Shown here piece after piece: positions 11,290 through 22,960 of a DNA stretch of 64,000 bases. Under the pieces are notes generated by a model. That model saw only the letters and a program-made list of their open reading frames with translations. It ran no database searches and had not been told where the DNA came from. Both the position numbers and the translations under genes were made by a program. How positions within the stretch are numbered: the first letter of the stretch is position 1; each line of letters opens with the position of its first letter. This DNA comes from Diphasiastrum complanatum (taxonomy: Eukaryota; Streptophyta; Lycopodiopsida; Lycopodiales; Lycopodiaceae): positions 83,310,557 through 83,374,556 of the forward strand of contig CM055092.1 in assembly GCA_029204225.1 (NCBI GenBank). Reading direction: 5' to 3'.

Positions 11290-12170
11290 AATTTCGAGTG
11301 ATAAGGTCCAAAATTGAGCTACCTTGAGTAATACACTTCAAATTTGAGCTATCTCGTGTGATAAGAGTCAATTCCATCAATAAGAGATTGAATTCAAGGA
11401 ATTTGGAATGTATTATACTTGAAATTGATTTAATTTTAGCAATCAATTAGCCTTGTTAAATGATAATGACCAAAATTGCATGTTAGGCATTAAATTTCAA
11501 CTAGCTTTAGTCATAGGCATGAAATGTGAGCTATCTAACTATCCTAAACTCAAAATTCTTCTGATTTGATCATGCAAAGAGCAATCTCAAGGGGCAAATT
11601 TGAGCTATTTCAATTGACAAACATCAAATTGAAGCTATCTTGTGTGACATGGGTCAATTCCATCAATAAGGGATGAAATCAGCAAATTGAGTGCACTAAA
11701 CTCAATACTTGTTGATTTGATCATTCAATGAGCCGTGTCGAGTGATGAGGATCGAAATTGAGCCTTCTCGCATGTAGGTATCAAATTCAAGTTATCTCGA
11801 GTGATAGAAATAAAATTTGAGCTATCACAAGTGTAGGTGCCAATTCCATCAATAAGGACAGATCAAACTGAAGCAATATGAGTGTCCTATTGATCAAATT
11901 TGAACACTCGATTAACTATGTCGAGTGAGCAAGACCAAAATCACATACTAGGCATCAAGTTTGAGCTATCTCAAGTGACAAGGTAACAATTTTGAGCTAT
12001 CTAGAACTTGTAAGCTCAAGATTCCACTAATTTGATCACTTTAGGAATGACCTCTAATGATAAAGGCCAAATTGAGCTATCTCAATTCATAGACATCAGG
12101 TTTGAGCCATCTTGAGTGATAGGTGCCAATTACATCTACAAAACTCAAGCAATTTAAATGTCCTAAACTT
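11290..12170. repeat. Degenerate interspersed repeat, TTGAGCTATCTCGAGTGAT-like unit
   Basis: About a dozen diverged copies of a unit close to TTGAGCTATCTCGAGTGAT occur at irregular 30-150 bp spacing (about 11346, 11633, 11794, 11819, 11971, 11995, 12074, 12105). Several are followed by CAATTCCATCAATAAG. It looks like an old minisatellite or amplified leader. There are no coding features. Confidence 0.65.
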
Positions 12171-12243
12171 GAGATTGATCGATTTCCAACTGGTATCATT
12201 GACCTAAGTGACTCTTTATGAACCTAAACATCATGCTTTTATC

Positions 12244-12405
12244 ATACATGTGATGCCTTATGCTTGCCTTCTTGTTAGATGGAAGATCTACCAAGATCCA
12301 TGTATGGTTTTCAATCAATGCATTGTATTCTAGGATCATAGCATCATGCCATTCTTTTGAATTCCAAGACATGGGGCTTTGTCTTTTTGGGCCCCTAATG
12401 CTCAT
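12244..12405 (-). pseudogene. Copia reverse transcriptase N-terminal fragment
   Basis: The minus strand carries SKEWHDAMILEYNALIENHTWILVDLPSNKK, the junction before copia RT in which the recurrent words are W-x-x-A-M, E-Y-x-A-L and N-H-T-W-x-L-V. It breaks off before the catalytic motifs. It lies outside the 3' LTR of the next copia element, so it is a separate relic. Confidence 0.75.
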
Positions 12406-12699
12406 GTTTTAGAACTATCCTATTCTTCACAGTTAGGACTTTCAATTATAGTTTTATAAATTAATCAAAGTTTGCTACTTTAGTTCTTAATTTATATATG
12501 ATTTTTTTCTTTTGCAATATAACATATGAAATCCTAAACTGTTTCATGTCTTTTTTTTGTACATCTCACTAGTCCACTTTTTTCAATTATTGTAGTCTTT
12601 AGTTATTATCTTTCTCTAATCAAAGTTGTCTTGATTTGTAAATCTATATTGAGCACATTCTTATTTTCTTTATTTCTGATTTTTAGTCGAAGAATTGAT

Positions 12700-13339
12700 A
12701 CACCTCCACGAGATAGGAAAAAGGAACAGAGTGCTTTCACACGTGTGGGATGCCCTACAAATGTATTTTTGATCTCCTAAGCCCAATAACACCATAAAGG
12801 TCAGACTAGCATTGGTTGTCAATAGGAAAGCTGATCATACAAGCAATATTATTGTGTTACAAGCAAGATCTGTCAACAAAACATAAGACTAAGCATCATA
12901 AATGCCTCTACTCGGCTAGAGAGAGAAAATAGCAAGTACAAAACTCGTGGAGAGAGAGAGGGCACAAAGAGCTTGTCTCCAAATTTGCATTACACACAAA
13001 TTTCATCATTTTCTCAATGAGAGTACATCACATATATATAGATCCATGGACTCTCCTCCTACTTTGAGTTGAATTAGAGTTGTGAATCCACCTCTCAAGC
13101 TATCTAGACTTATTCAAGCCACCTCACTATGTCTAATTGTGCCACCTAGTCTTTTCATGCATTAAATGTGGCATGTAAAGTACAAATGGCAATTCCTATG
13201 GTAGCTCGAGTTTCTACTTCTACCTACCTTGAATATTTTATTCTAATATGGGTCTATACTAAGCCAAAAGTGCTCAATTCATCTTTGGCATTTAGGACCC
13301 ATACTCACAACATTAGATATATTTTCCAATATTTTGACA
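12700..13339 (-). repeat. 3' LTR of the split copia element, U5 end approximate
   Basis: The U3 start is at 13339 (minus strand TGTCAAAATATTGG), directly after a polypurine tract. The stretch 12853-13055 is about 95% identical by eye to 28220-28421 in the 5' LTR, including a GAGAGAGAGAGGGCACAAAG word and ACATATATATAGATCC, a possible TATA region. I could not fix the U5 end, and 12700 is approximate. Confidence 0.75.
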
Positions 13340-13352
13340 CTCCTCCTAAAAA
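13340..13352 (-). promoter_or_regulatory. Polypurine tract of the split copia element
   Basis: The minus strand TTTTTAGGAGGAG lies immediately before the TG that starts the 3' LTR. This is the site where plus-strand DNA synthesis starts in copia elements. Confidence 0.75.
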
Positions 13353-13354
13353 TG

Positions 13355-14910
13355 TATCTAATGTGGATCAAGCATTGATCTTGAGATAAGACCAAGATTA
13401 GACCTATGCTTTGAGAAGGCACTTTTGCAAAGTGGCTTTGTGAGAAGATCAGCAATACACGAAGATGTGTCGACATGTTCTAAGTTGATTTCACCTCCAA
13501 TGAGCTTTTCCCTTACAAAATGGTGTGCCACTTCTATATGCTTGCTTCTTGCATGAAAAATAGGATTGTTTGCAAGAGCTTGTGCTGATATGGTGTCACA
13601 TTTGATCAAGGGAAGATCATCCTCTTTGATGCACTTTAGCTCCATGATTAACCTCTTGATCCAAAGCACCTCTTTAGTTGTTGTAGTGAGTGCTTTGTAC
13701 TCGGCCTCACAAGATGATAGAGATATGGTATCCTACTTCTTTGAAAGCCAAGACACAAGATTTCCTCCAAGAAAGATAGTATATGCATTAATGGACTTCC
13801 GATCCATTTTATCACTTGCAAAATCGGAATCTGAATAGCCAACAATGGGTAGATCTTCATTCTTGTACAATAACCCATAATCTTGAGTAGAAGAAACATA
13901 TCTTAGAACTCTCTTGGCCATCTTCCAATGTTGGGTCTCGGGATCTTGCATAAATTGACTCAATTTGTGCACACAATAGCTCAAATCGGGTCTAGTGATA
14001 GTAAGCCAAATTAAAGAGCCTATAAGACTCCTATAAAGTGTGATGTCCTCGAAGGATCTTTCATCACCTATAATAGGATCTTTTACATATTGCTCCATGG
14101 GAGTATCTATGCCTTTACAATTCTGCATATTGAATTTTCTCAACATGGAAAAGACATATCTAGATTGAAAAATAAAAGCATACTCTTCATGAAAATCAAT
14201 CTCAAGGCCCAAAATGTAATGGATCTCTCCTAGATCTTGCATTTTAAATTCTTTTCCTAATGCATCTTTGGTTTCTTGAACTAGCATCAAACAACTTCCA
14301 CTAAGAATAATGTCATCTACATAGATTAGGAGAATGACAATATTATTACCATCAAACTTTAAGTACATAGAAGGATCATAGTCACTAAGCACAAATCCTA
14401 ATGAAAGTAGAAAGTTGTTGAGTCTTGAATACCATGATCTAGGTGCTTGCTTTAAGCCATAAAGACTTCTAAATAGCAAACACACCTTAGATTTATCCTT
14501 GATAAATCCTTGAGGCTGTTCCATGTATATCTCCTCCTCAAGATAGCCATTCAAAAAAGCATTGGAGACATCAAGTTGAAACAGTTTCCACTTAAAAAAT
14601 AAGACAAGAGAGATTATATTCTTATTGTCACCATCTTTGCTACAGGAGCAAAGGTTTCTTCATAGTCAAGGCCATATATTTGTGCAAAGCCTTTAACACA
14701 TAATCTTGCCTTGTACTTGTTGATGGAGCCATCATGATTGTACTTGATCTTGAACACCCACTTGCATCCAATGATATGCATGTAAGTTGGTGGATCCACT
14801 AGCTCCCATGTGTGGTTGGTGATCAAGGCATCATATTCAATCTTCATGGCCTCATACCACTCCTTGGTATTGAGGGCTTCTTGAACATCTTTGGGCTCCT
14901 CATGAGAAAC
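13355..14910 (-). pseudogene. Copia reverse transcriptase and RNase H
   Basis: RT begins near 14910 (EWYEAMKIEYDALITNHTWEL) and shifts frame between 14614 and 14554. It continues NGYLEEEIYMEQPQGF, SLYGLKQAPRSWYSRL and the catalytic IYVDDIILSG, which is intact. RNase H follows from about 13900 (GYSDSDFASDKMDRKS, LVSWLSKK), shifts frame near 13735, and ends with ARSKHIEVAHHFVRE and LLTKPLCKSAF. RT copies element RNA into cDNA and RNase H removes the RNA strand. Conserved motifs and few breaks suggest a younger copy than most here, but the two frame changes and the nested insertion upstream make it inactive. Confidence 0.9.
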
Positions 14911-16119
14911 AAAATAAGCATAAGTGGAATCAAGATCCACTTGTTTTCCTTTGTCATCATAAGTGAGCCTCTTGGGCTCGGATCTCTCTCTCATGGATCT
15001 TCTAGGAGTGAAAATCCGAGGACTTCCATCTTCAAATCTTGACTCCTCCATATGTTGATTGTCTTCAATAACAATAGGTGATAGATTTTGAGGTTGCTTG
15101 ATCTCGGCTTCTCCAAGATTGGACTTTTCTTCTTCATGAAAAACTACATCTCTACTATCAGTTACTTTAGAGGTAAAGAGCATGTAGATTCGATAGGCTT
15201 TCTTGTTGGATGAATATCCAACCATTACTCCTTTGCTTGCACAAGGATCATCCTTCTTTCTCGTTTCCAAGGGAATATGGACAAAGCATATGCATCCAAA
15301 TACTCTAAGGTGTTCAACCTTAGGTTTCTTCAAATAGAGTGCTTCATATGGTGACTTTCCTCCAAGTGCAACATGAGAGAGTCTATTGCAAAGATAGTTT
15401 GAACAATTGATAGCCTCACCCCAAAAGTCTTTTGGCAAAGATGCCTCAATTCTAATGGTTTTGGCACATTCACACAATGTTCTATTCTTTCTTTCAGCCA
15501 CCCCTGGGAGTTTTCTTGGTGTATATGCACAAGAAAACTCCCTTTTAATGCCTTCAAGCTCACAATAATCATGAAATTTATTGGAAGTGTACTCACCACC
15601 TCCATCACTTCTAAGAATCTTGTTTTTGTAAGAAAATTGCTTCTCAACTAGAGCTTTGAACTTTAGAAAATAGTCAAACACCATAGACTTTGAAGCTAGA
15701 AGATATACCCAAGTAAATCTAGTGAAATCATCAATGAAAGTTACAAAGCAAGTAGCACCACCCTTGCTCTTTGAAGATGAGAAGTGTACATCCGAGTGTA
15801 TGAGCTCCAATGGATGTGTAGTCTTGATAGATGAGTTTGAAAAAGGCTTCTTATGAGACTTAGATATGGCACAAGCCTCACATGGCTTGAAATTTTTGGA
15901 GATAAGATTAGGCAAGCCAATAGCTTTGGCTTTCTTGACCATGGACACCATAGAATTATAGTTAGGATGTCCCAACCTTCTATGCCATAGTTCCTCCAAA
16001 GACATATGAGTAGCAAAAGCACTATCACAAGAGTTAGCATACTCTTTGGGATCAAGCTTGTAGATTCCACTATATCTAGACCAAAATGCAAGGATCTCAT
16101 CATGCTTCTTGATGTACAT
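14911..16119 (-). pseudogene. Copia integrase
   Basis: GAG-pre-integrase (ELWHRRLGHPNYNSM) leads into the CEACAISKSHKK zinc half. The DDE core follows: first Asp in FIDDFTRFTWVYLL, second in LRSDGGGEYTSNKF, Glu in GVAERKNRTL. The C-terminal region has VFGCICFVHIP and the hydrophilic linker to RT. All three catalytic acids appear present. The frame is open from about 16119 to 14614 and so flows into the RT start. A frame change at about 16120 separates it from the protease part. It would integrate the element's cDNA. Confidence 0.9.
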
Positions 16120-16860
16120 GTATCAACATTGAAAGTCACATCTAGTCCACTACCAAACAGTTGCCCAACACTAATAAGATTTTTTGTTAACTTGGGAACA
16201 AAAAGTACATTAGACAGAGAAAGAACTTTTGACGAAGAAAGCTTTAAGGGACTGGTCCCTATGCCTTCAATAGCACACTCATGATCATTTGCTATGCAGA
16301 TGGACTTCTTGGCTCCTTCATAAGGTGATATGGATGAAAAAGAATACTTGGAGCTACACATATGTGAGGAAGCTCCATTGTCGATATACCATGAACCATC
16401 CTTCTTGAAAGGTGATGAGGAAAAACTCAAGACCATAAGAGATCCCGCTCCATCACTTGCATGAACATCTTCCTTCTCTTCATTAGAAATGTTGGATTGC
16501 TTGAATTGACTCTTCTTCTTGAAGCAATTGGTGGCATAATGCCCCTTCTTGCCACAAAAGAAACACTTGATGTTTTTCTTCTTCTTCTTGGATGTGGAAG
16601 CTTGAGAAGACTCATCCTCTTCTCCTTTCTCCTTGGAAATAAGATTGTTCTTGCTTGAAGAGGATTGGTGTTGATTCTTACTTCTTGTCTTGTGCTTGTC
16701 TTTGGTAAAGAGAGCTTTACCATCAATCTTGAGAGACAGTCTCTCCATTTACAAGAGTTTATACTCTTGTCTTGATTCTTCAGAAATGAGCACACTTTGG
16801 AGTGCTTCCAAACTTGGTAGCTCCTCCTTAATGGCATAACTCTGAACAAGGTTGTCATAT
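16120..16860 (-). pseudogene. Copia Gag C-terminus and protease
   Basis: From the gypsy junction the gag resumes as DNLVQSYAIKEELPSLEALQ, then a Lys/Ser-rich tail with zinc knuckle CFFCGKKGHYATNC (about 16570-16530). The protease motif reads WYIDNGASSHMC, where the sister copy at about 10360 has IDSGASSHMC. The catalytic-triad Ser of D-S-G is thus Asn here, which should impair the enzyme. GAG-pre-integrase start (VLFVPKLTKNLISVGQL) follows. A stop near 16750 and a frameshift near 16125 add damage. Confidence 0.88.
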
Positions 16861-16865
16861 TCCTC
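16861..16865. repeat. Left target-site duplication TCCTC of nested gypsy
   Basis: TCCTC immediately precedes the TG that starts the gypsy 5' LTR. The same five bases follow the CA of the 3' LTR at 27339-27343. Joining copia gag across the gypsy gives a continuous gag-like region, as expected for one insertion. Confidence 0.95.
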
Positions 16866-17664
16866 TGTTAGCAACTGTGCTAACATAGAGAAAATTAAAA
16901 ATAATAATAAAACTCCGTGGCATGTGTTTTGTAAGACCACGTATGAGTATCTGTCAATAAACTTCAAGCCATGGCATGTGTTTTGTAAGTCCATGAGTAG
17001 AAGCTTAAATAATAATAAAATAGCTTAAACTTAGACTTAGGAAACTTAAGATTAGAAATATTTTATCTTAAGTTGTCCTAAGTTAAGAAAATTGAAGTTC
17101 TAAATCCTAAGTTAGAAGTTCTAGAAAGGCTAGGAACAGATTAGTCCCATAAGTCAGTAGACACTTATAAAAGACCCTCCTTGCCATAAAAGGAGAGGTA
17201 TTTGCATTGTAAATAATACTTTTGAGATTAAGCTATCTTGCTCTCTATTTTGGAGAATTATCATTCTATTTCATTTGTGTTCCCCTTGGAAAGGTGCATA
17301 GCTTGAGGGAAGGTGCTCGGTCCTCCTCTTGCCTCCCTTTCATCGATTTTATTGTGGCATGTTCATTATTGCTTATTTGTTTAGTATTAGCCACAATCTC
17401 ATTTTATTACCCTTCGGGTGTTAATCTAGGATTAGTCTAGTCACCTTGCTAGTTGGGTAAGCCTTAGCAAGGATTTTTATTGTTGTTACTAATTAGTTTA
17501 TTTTCGTTTCGGGCACTAGTTGGGTAAGCCTTAGTGCTCTCATTTCTGTCCATATTTCTATTGAAACTTATTGTAGAAACTTAAAAAGTGGACGAATCTC
17601 TGCATCCCTATACTACACCCGTAAGTAGATCTAGCCACCGCATTCACTAGAAATACTTCCAACA
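16866..17664 (+). repeat. 5' LTR of nested gypsy (799 bp)
   Basis: It starts TGTTAGCAACTGTGC and ends TACTTCCAACA, with TG/CA ends. Its last 256 bases recur at 27083-27338. It matches the LTR of copy A at 3115-3935 over its whole length. Near 17410-17530 the phrase TAGTTGGGTAAGCCTTAG occurs twice about 70 bp apart, a short internal duplication. Confidence 0.93.
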
Positions 17665-17665
17665 T

Positions 17666-17678
17666 TGGTGCCGTTGCC
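17666..17678 (+). promoter_or_regulatory. Primer binding site, tRNA-Asp type
   Basis: TGGTGCCGTTGCC starts one base inside the LTR. It is one mismatch from the complement of the tRNA-Asp 3' end (TGGCGCCGTTGCC), and the same site is found in copy A. Confidence 0.85.
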
Positions 17679-18531
17679 ACTTTTTAAGTATTTTTCCACC
17701 TAGCTTCTTCTCCTTTTTTTCTTTTATTTCTTGCTTCCGTGTTGTATGTTTGCTTGTGTGCTTATCTCTATCTACCAACAAACAGCACGCGTCGTCTCTC
17801 CAGGTCCTACACGAGCTGCGAAGCAACTTCTCAAACCGAGGGGAAGCAACAAAAGAGTCAACTTGGCCATTTTCTTCAAAAGAAGTGACCCAAGTGACCT
17901 TTTTCACAACCAAATAGGTATATCAGAATTCGTCAGTCTGTCTGCAGCCCTAACAGACCCTGATCCTTCATTTTATCACCTCCACGAATTCTGACCATAG
18001 TCAGATTTTGAGAAAATAGCCTATTATACTGTCAAAATCTCTTATTTCTCATCAAAATCTTTGTCTTAGAATTCGCCGATTTCACTGAGGCTAGATCTCA
18101 TTAAGATCAGTCCTTCAGCAACTCCGCGAATTCTATCTCACAGATTTTACCCGTTTACTGACAGAACATCACATCTTTCTCTATATTCCCTATCTGCCAG
18201 TCAAACCTCTCTATTAGAATTCGTCATCAAGCCTAAGAATTCGCCTCGCCCTCACAGAGCACGATTTCTCTGTACTATCCGCGAATTCTAAATCGTCAAA
18301 TTTTTCCAGAAAGTCTAAATAAATCACTATTCTGACATTCAGATTATTATTACTTGTTCAGAATTCACGAGTATTATAGTTAGATTTATCTGCCTCTCCA
18401 CGATTTCTCACCCTGTCCGCAAATTCTATAGCAATCAGAAAGACCAATTTTTGTCCTACACTATCCATTCTGCAAGCAAACTGCCCTTTTTGTCAAGTAC
18501 AGCCCAGTCCTGCTCCTCTATATTCTGCATC
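17679..18531 (+). other. Gypsy leader with repeated GAATTCGCGGA-like motif
   Basis: This non-coding leader of about 850 bp holds about nine spaced words of the type AGAATTCGC or GCGAATTCT (near 17927, 17983, 18068, 18125, 18217, 18236, 18281, 18361, 18419), many containing GAATTC. The array is conserved in copy A. A frame at 17731-17994 is also conserved in copy A but has no recognisable domain and opens inside the leader. Confidence 0.7.
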
Positions 18532-20200
18532 ATGTCTCATGACTGTGCTGAAGCTTCTAATCTGACTCCTCCACGAATGGAACGAAGAATTCCACGTATC
18601 GATGCACCAAAGTATGATGGTGAATCTGACCCAGTCCGATTTCTCCAAGACTTTGATAATGCATGCTGTTTTTATGGAGATACCTCAAACTGAAAAGCTT
18701 CGTCTATTTTCCATGGTACTCTATGGCACCGCCAAGGAGTGGTACTCGAATCTCGAAACTCCTAATCTTGCTTCTTGGACCACCCTCAAGGACACTCTCA
18801 TCAAGCGTTTCAAACCATCCAAACTGACTTAGAGCCCGTTCATTCAAATTACTCATATCAAGATGCGTCGTGAAGAGTCTGTTTAAAACTACATTGAGCA
18901 TTTTAAACGTCTCAAAGTAGAATGTGTTGATGAAAATATTACTGAACGCATGGCCATAAAACTATTTCTAGTTGGATTGCCTAAAAACATCCGCCGTGAA
19001 CTCAAACCAGTTGACCTTTATGATCAACTTAAAGATGTGATGACCGATGCCATCCGTGAAGAAGACGAAGGTTCCGATGATGACTTTGACCATCGTGAAA
19101 AGAAATCTAAGAATCCGGATCGTCCTAACTCTGATAATATTGCTCAATCTTCTGAACTTCTACATCAAATGGAAACCTGGAAAAAAACTCAACAATCACA
19201 TATAGATAAACTCACTATTGATTTCCAAACCGCCATGAAACAAATTGCTGAGAAATTTTTTTCAGCAAGAAAAAACGTCTGGTGTCCAATCTGCTCACAG
19301 CATCACACTGCTAATGAATGCCCTCAACTGTGAAATCATTTCCCAGTAGCCACCAAACCCACAGTTTATCGAGCTCGAGCTTACTGCCCCTACCCGCCAC
19401 AACAACCTGTGCCATGACCAGGGGTTTACCAGCCACAACCACCTGCACCAAATCAATATCCATCCCCACGTCAACAGTTTGTTATTAAGCAACCTGCCCC
19501 ACAAAACATTGTCCATTATCTTTCGAATACCATCGATCCGGCCACCTACTATGTGGAAGAAAATATACCTATGATTCTAATGCTCAACCATTGGATCCCA
19601 ATGCTCAAGAAGCTTATAATCCAAACCAAGTTGTCTTTTCCACACACCAACTACCCGCAATACGAGGATGCTTTATTTGTGTAGGTAAACATCCTAGTAT
19701 TCGCTACCCAAATAAACTCCATTTCCCTCCAGCTTGTGAAAATTCTGGTATTGAACATCATGTGGAGGACTGCCCATCCCAATCCAAACCTGCTACTTCA
19801 GTCTGTTCAGTGCAAGTAGAAACTTTACCAGTTGAAACTCATCATGCTTAAGTCTTGACTCGGGCACAAACCCAACGCCAAGCCCCTACACTTGCACCCA
19901 GCAAAACTCAACCGCAGGCTGTTCCTCCAAGTGATGATTCAACCCCGATAGTTTATCCTCACCCATCTAAAGAAATTCGGCTACATCATGAGTATCGCCA
20001 GCAAATCCGTAATGCCGACCAACAATCTTCCTCTTCCCATAAAGTACCTCACAAGCCCTTTGAAAGAAAAACCCTTGAAGGTACTGAAGTTTGGGGAGAT
20101 TTACTACAAGCCAATGTCACTCTTCCCTTCCATGTCCTTTGGAAGCATGTTGGCCAGTGGAAACAATAGATCCAATCCAATACCACCACCACTATTGATG
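18532..20200 (+). pseudogene. Gypsy Gag and linker, disrupted
   Basis: The ATG at 18532 encodes MSHDCAEASNLTPPRMERR, the start shared with copy A. The retrotransposon gag domain follows (KEWYSNLE, SWTTLKDTLIKRFKPSK, IEHFKRLKVEC, FLVGLPKNIRRELKP), then an acidic and charged stretch, the zinc-knuckle-like CPICSQHHTANEC (about 19282-19320), a Pro/Gln-rich tail and the linker (KVPHKPFE, VWGDLLQANVTLPFHV). A frameshift near 18675 and stops near 18830, 18884, 19331 and 20167 prevent translation. Gag would build the particle that carries the RNA. Confidence 0.87.
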
Positions 20201-20202
20201 AG

Positions 20203-20600
20203 TTGCCTGAAATGCCCTTACATCTAACCAATCCACTCAGCGAACGAGGCAACATCAAAATCCCAACTACCCATCATCAATCCCGTGAAGTTTTAGCAGT
20301 ATTGGATGGAGGTTCCGGGGTTAATATCATTTCCACATCCCTCATGATGGAATGGAATCTGAGAGACAAGCTAGCCAAACCTACTTGTCAGCTTCAAATG
20401 GCTGATCAAAGTGTGGTCCGACCTACCGGTTTCCTTCCGCATGTGCTGATCAAACTAGGATGTCTCAAATTTTTTGTTGACCTTGTAGTACTTGATATTC
20501 CCAATAATGCATATTCTTAAGAATTACTACTTGGTCGTTCATGGCTCACCAATGCACGAGTCGTTCATGACTGGAGCAAAGGCCTAATCGTGACAATTCT
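20203..20600 (+). pseudogene. Gypsy aspartic protease
   Basis: The motif VLAVLDGGSGVNII (catalytic Asp at 20305-20307) is followed by MADQSVVRPTGFLPHVLIKLG and LVVLDIP. After a TAA at 20518-20520 the frame continues as LLLGRSWLTNARVVHDW, the second conserved protease block. The DGGSG form of the active site is usual for plant Tat/Athila-like proteases. It would cleave the polyprotein. The stop separates the two blocks, so it is inactive. Confidence 0.85.
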
Positions 20601-21630
20601 GTCACAATTGACTCAACGGGTAAACTCAAACCTGCACGCATACATGACGAGGGATCCTCAACCACCAACTCAGTATTTGAGCCATACCAGTCCAGCCACA
20701 AAAAAGGTCATTATGTTAAATCTACTGATATCATAAACTGGAGTCACAGTCTAGCTACTATTGATTGTGTGAATGCCGATTACTATGCTCAACATCAGGA
20801 TAATTGTACCTCTCCACACCCGATCGATCACGACCAATTACCTGATCTGGATACACCCATCATCAATATCAATTTTGTTGATATTCTTCCACACCATGAT
20901 GAGCTACTAAATGTTGCATGGCTATCTACTAATAAATCAGACGATTTATTCATTGATGACGAGAACGTCTTACAAATTCAGAATTGCCCAGAAGATATGG
21001 ACATTTTTTATATTCAGATCCTCAACTTAATGGAAGCACTTCCCCCAAAGACCTATCCGCAACATGCTTCCAAAGTGGAATCGGTTTCCAAGGTTGCAAG
21101 TGAAAAACCTGAGACAAAATTCTACCGTCCCAAATGCCCACACTATCCATGGGATCTTTGTGAGGAGGAGACTATCTTTCAAATTGATGACGAGATCCTC
21201 CATGACATACCAACTGTCTCTCCACCACCAAAACCTCAACTATGTGGTCATACTATGAAAGAGAAAATGAAAAAACCACTTCAGATTCAACCGTCGGGTG
21301 ACCTCACAACTGTTCGGGAAGTTCCTGAGATTGCCTCTATCCCTACACCCATCCTCGAAAAAGAACCATCTCGGCAAGATAAAGGCAAGGCCTCCCTCAA
21401 ATCTCTGCAATCGAGGATGTCACAATCAAATTATCCCAAGCTCAATGTGAGCCCACTAGTAATTCACCCTACAAAGGCCTTGCACAAACCATAACTCTTT
21501 CCCTAAGTGAGCCAAATGAAACCAACGAATATCTTGTCCACATCGGAGCTCATCTCAATCGCGAACAACAAAGATGGCTTGAAAAGCTCCTGCAAAAATA
21601 TCGACATATCTTTGCCTGGACCTATAAAGA
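20601..21630 (+). pseudogene. Linker between gypsy protease and reverse transcriptase
   Basis: An open frame of 241 codons (20769-21494) is rich in Asp, Pro and Lys and has no domain I recognise (DYYAQHQDNC, DILPHHDELLNVAWL). It sits where plant gypsy elements have a poorly conserved spacer between protease and RT. Sequence just after it (GAHLNREQQRWLEKLLQKYRHIFAWTYKDM) is the usual lead-in to gypsy RT, in a different frame. Confidence 0.6.
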
Positions 21631-21631
21631 C

Positions 21632-22450
21632 ATGAAAGGCGTCTCACCCCAAGTAGTTGTGCATCGTATTCCACTTAAACCGGGTGCGAGGCCCACTGCG
21701 AGTCGTCCATATAGATGCAATCCCATCTATAAGGCCAAGATCAAAGAAGAATTACAACGCCTTTTAGATGCGGGATTTATATATGAAATTGAACATACTG
21801 AGTGGGTCTCCCCAATTGTCATCGTCCCCAAGAAAAATAGAAAACTCCGGATCTATGTCAATTTTAAGAAACTTAACGCCGTCACTGAACGTGATCATTT
21901 TCCATTACCTTTCGGAGAATCCATCTTAGGAAATCTAGCAGGAAATGAGGCTTACTCCTTCTTGGATGGCTTTAGCGGATATAATATGATTCAAATTGCT
22001 GAAGAAAATCAACACAAAACCGCCTTTGCCACAGAATGGGGAACCTTCTACTGGAAAGTCATGCCTTTTGGGCTCTGCAATGCTCCTAGCACCTTCCAAC
22101 GTGTTATGCAAGCGGCCTTTTCTCAGCAGATGGGTGATGTCTTAGAAGTTTACTTGGACAATTTAGGAGCACATTCCGAAGAAATACGTCATTAGTCTGT
22201 GCTCGAAAAAAAATTTATCCAATGTCAACGCTTCGGTATCTCTCTTAATCCTAGAAAATGCCAGATTTGAGTCACCCATGGTATTGTGTTAGGACATATT
22301 ATCTCACGAAATGGCATTGCCACTGATCCTGAAAAGATCCTTATCATTCAAAATCTACCGGAACCACGTACAATACGTGAAGTTTACTCCTTCCTTGGCC
22401 ACGCCAACTACTATCAGTGCTTTATTTTCGATTTCGCTAACAAAGCCTCT
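21632..22450 (+). pseudogene. Gypsy reverse transcriptase, catalytic motif altered
   Basis: Conserved blocks run in order: ARPTASRPYRCNP, WVSPIVIVPKKN, RIYVNFKKLN, FLDGFSGYNMIQIA (motif A Asp present), KTAFATEWGTFYWKVMPFGLCNAPSTFQRVM, and motif C at 22151-22162. Motif C reads YLDN, not the catalytic YLDD, so one of the two metal-binding Asp is lost. A TAG follows at 22192-22197, then further stops. The part after it (SFLGHANYY) is the RT connection region. RT would make cDNA, but this copy is dead by active-site change as well as by stops. Confidence 0.9.
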
Positions 22451-22479
22451 TAATCTACAAAGTAGTTGTAGTTTCCAAA

Positions 22480-22960
22480 TGGACGGATGAACAACGTGTC
22501 GCCTTCAATCAACTCAAAGATGCCCTTACCAAAGCACCCATCCTTTGGGCTCCTGATTATTCTAAAGAATTCCATGTGCATACCGATGCATCCAAGTATG
22601 CCATTGGAGCAGTGCTCACCCAACCGGGAGAATTCAAAAAGGATTACCCAATTTGTTTTCTTAGTCAACAATTGATACCTGTTGAGGTCAATTATACCAC
22701 AACCGAATGCGAAGCTTTGGCAATGGTATATGCGGTTCAGAAGTTTTGCCATTATCTTCTAGGAAAAATCTTTGCGTTCTTCACTGATCATCAAGCAATG
22801 TTGTATCTCATCAACAAGACCTGCACCACAGGTCATATTACTAGATGGATCCTATTATTGAGAGAATTTGAGTTTAGGATCGTGGTTCGTAAGGGAGTTT
22901 AGCATTTTTTAGTAGATCATCTATCCCGAATCCCTAACCTTCCTACCCCTGATCAAGGCG
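22480..22960 (+). pseudogene. Gypsy RNase H
   Basis: The order is LKDALTKAPILWAPDY, HTDASKYAIGAVL (first catalytic Asp), NYTTTECEALAMVYAVQKF (catalytic Glu), FFTDHQAMLYLIN (third Asp), then DHLSRIPNLP. A TAG near 22901 precedes the end. Key acids are present, so damage here is limited. It would degrade the RNA strand during reverse transcription. Confidence 0.88.

Noticed and set aside
17731-17994. Conserved 87-codon frame in both gypsy leaders
   Set aside because: Conservation is explained by shared descent of the non-coding leader. It has no domain and starts just after the primer site.
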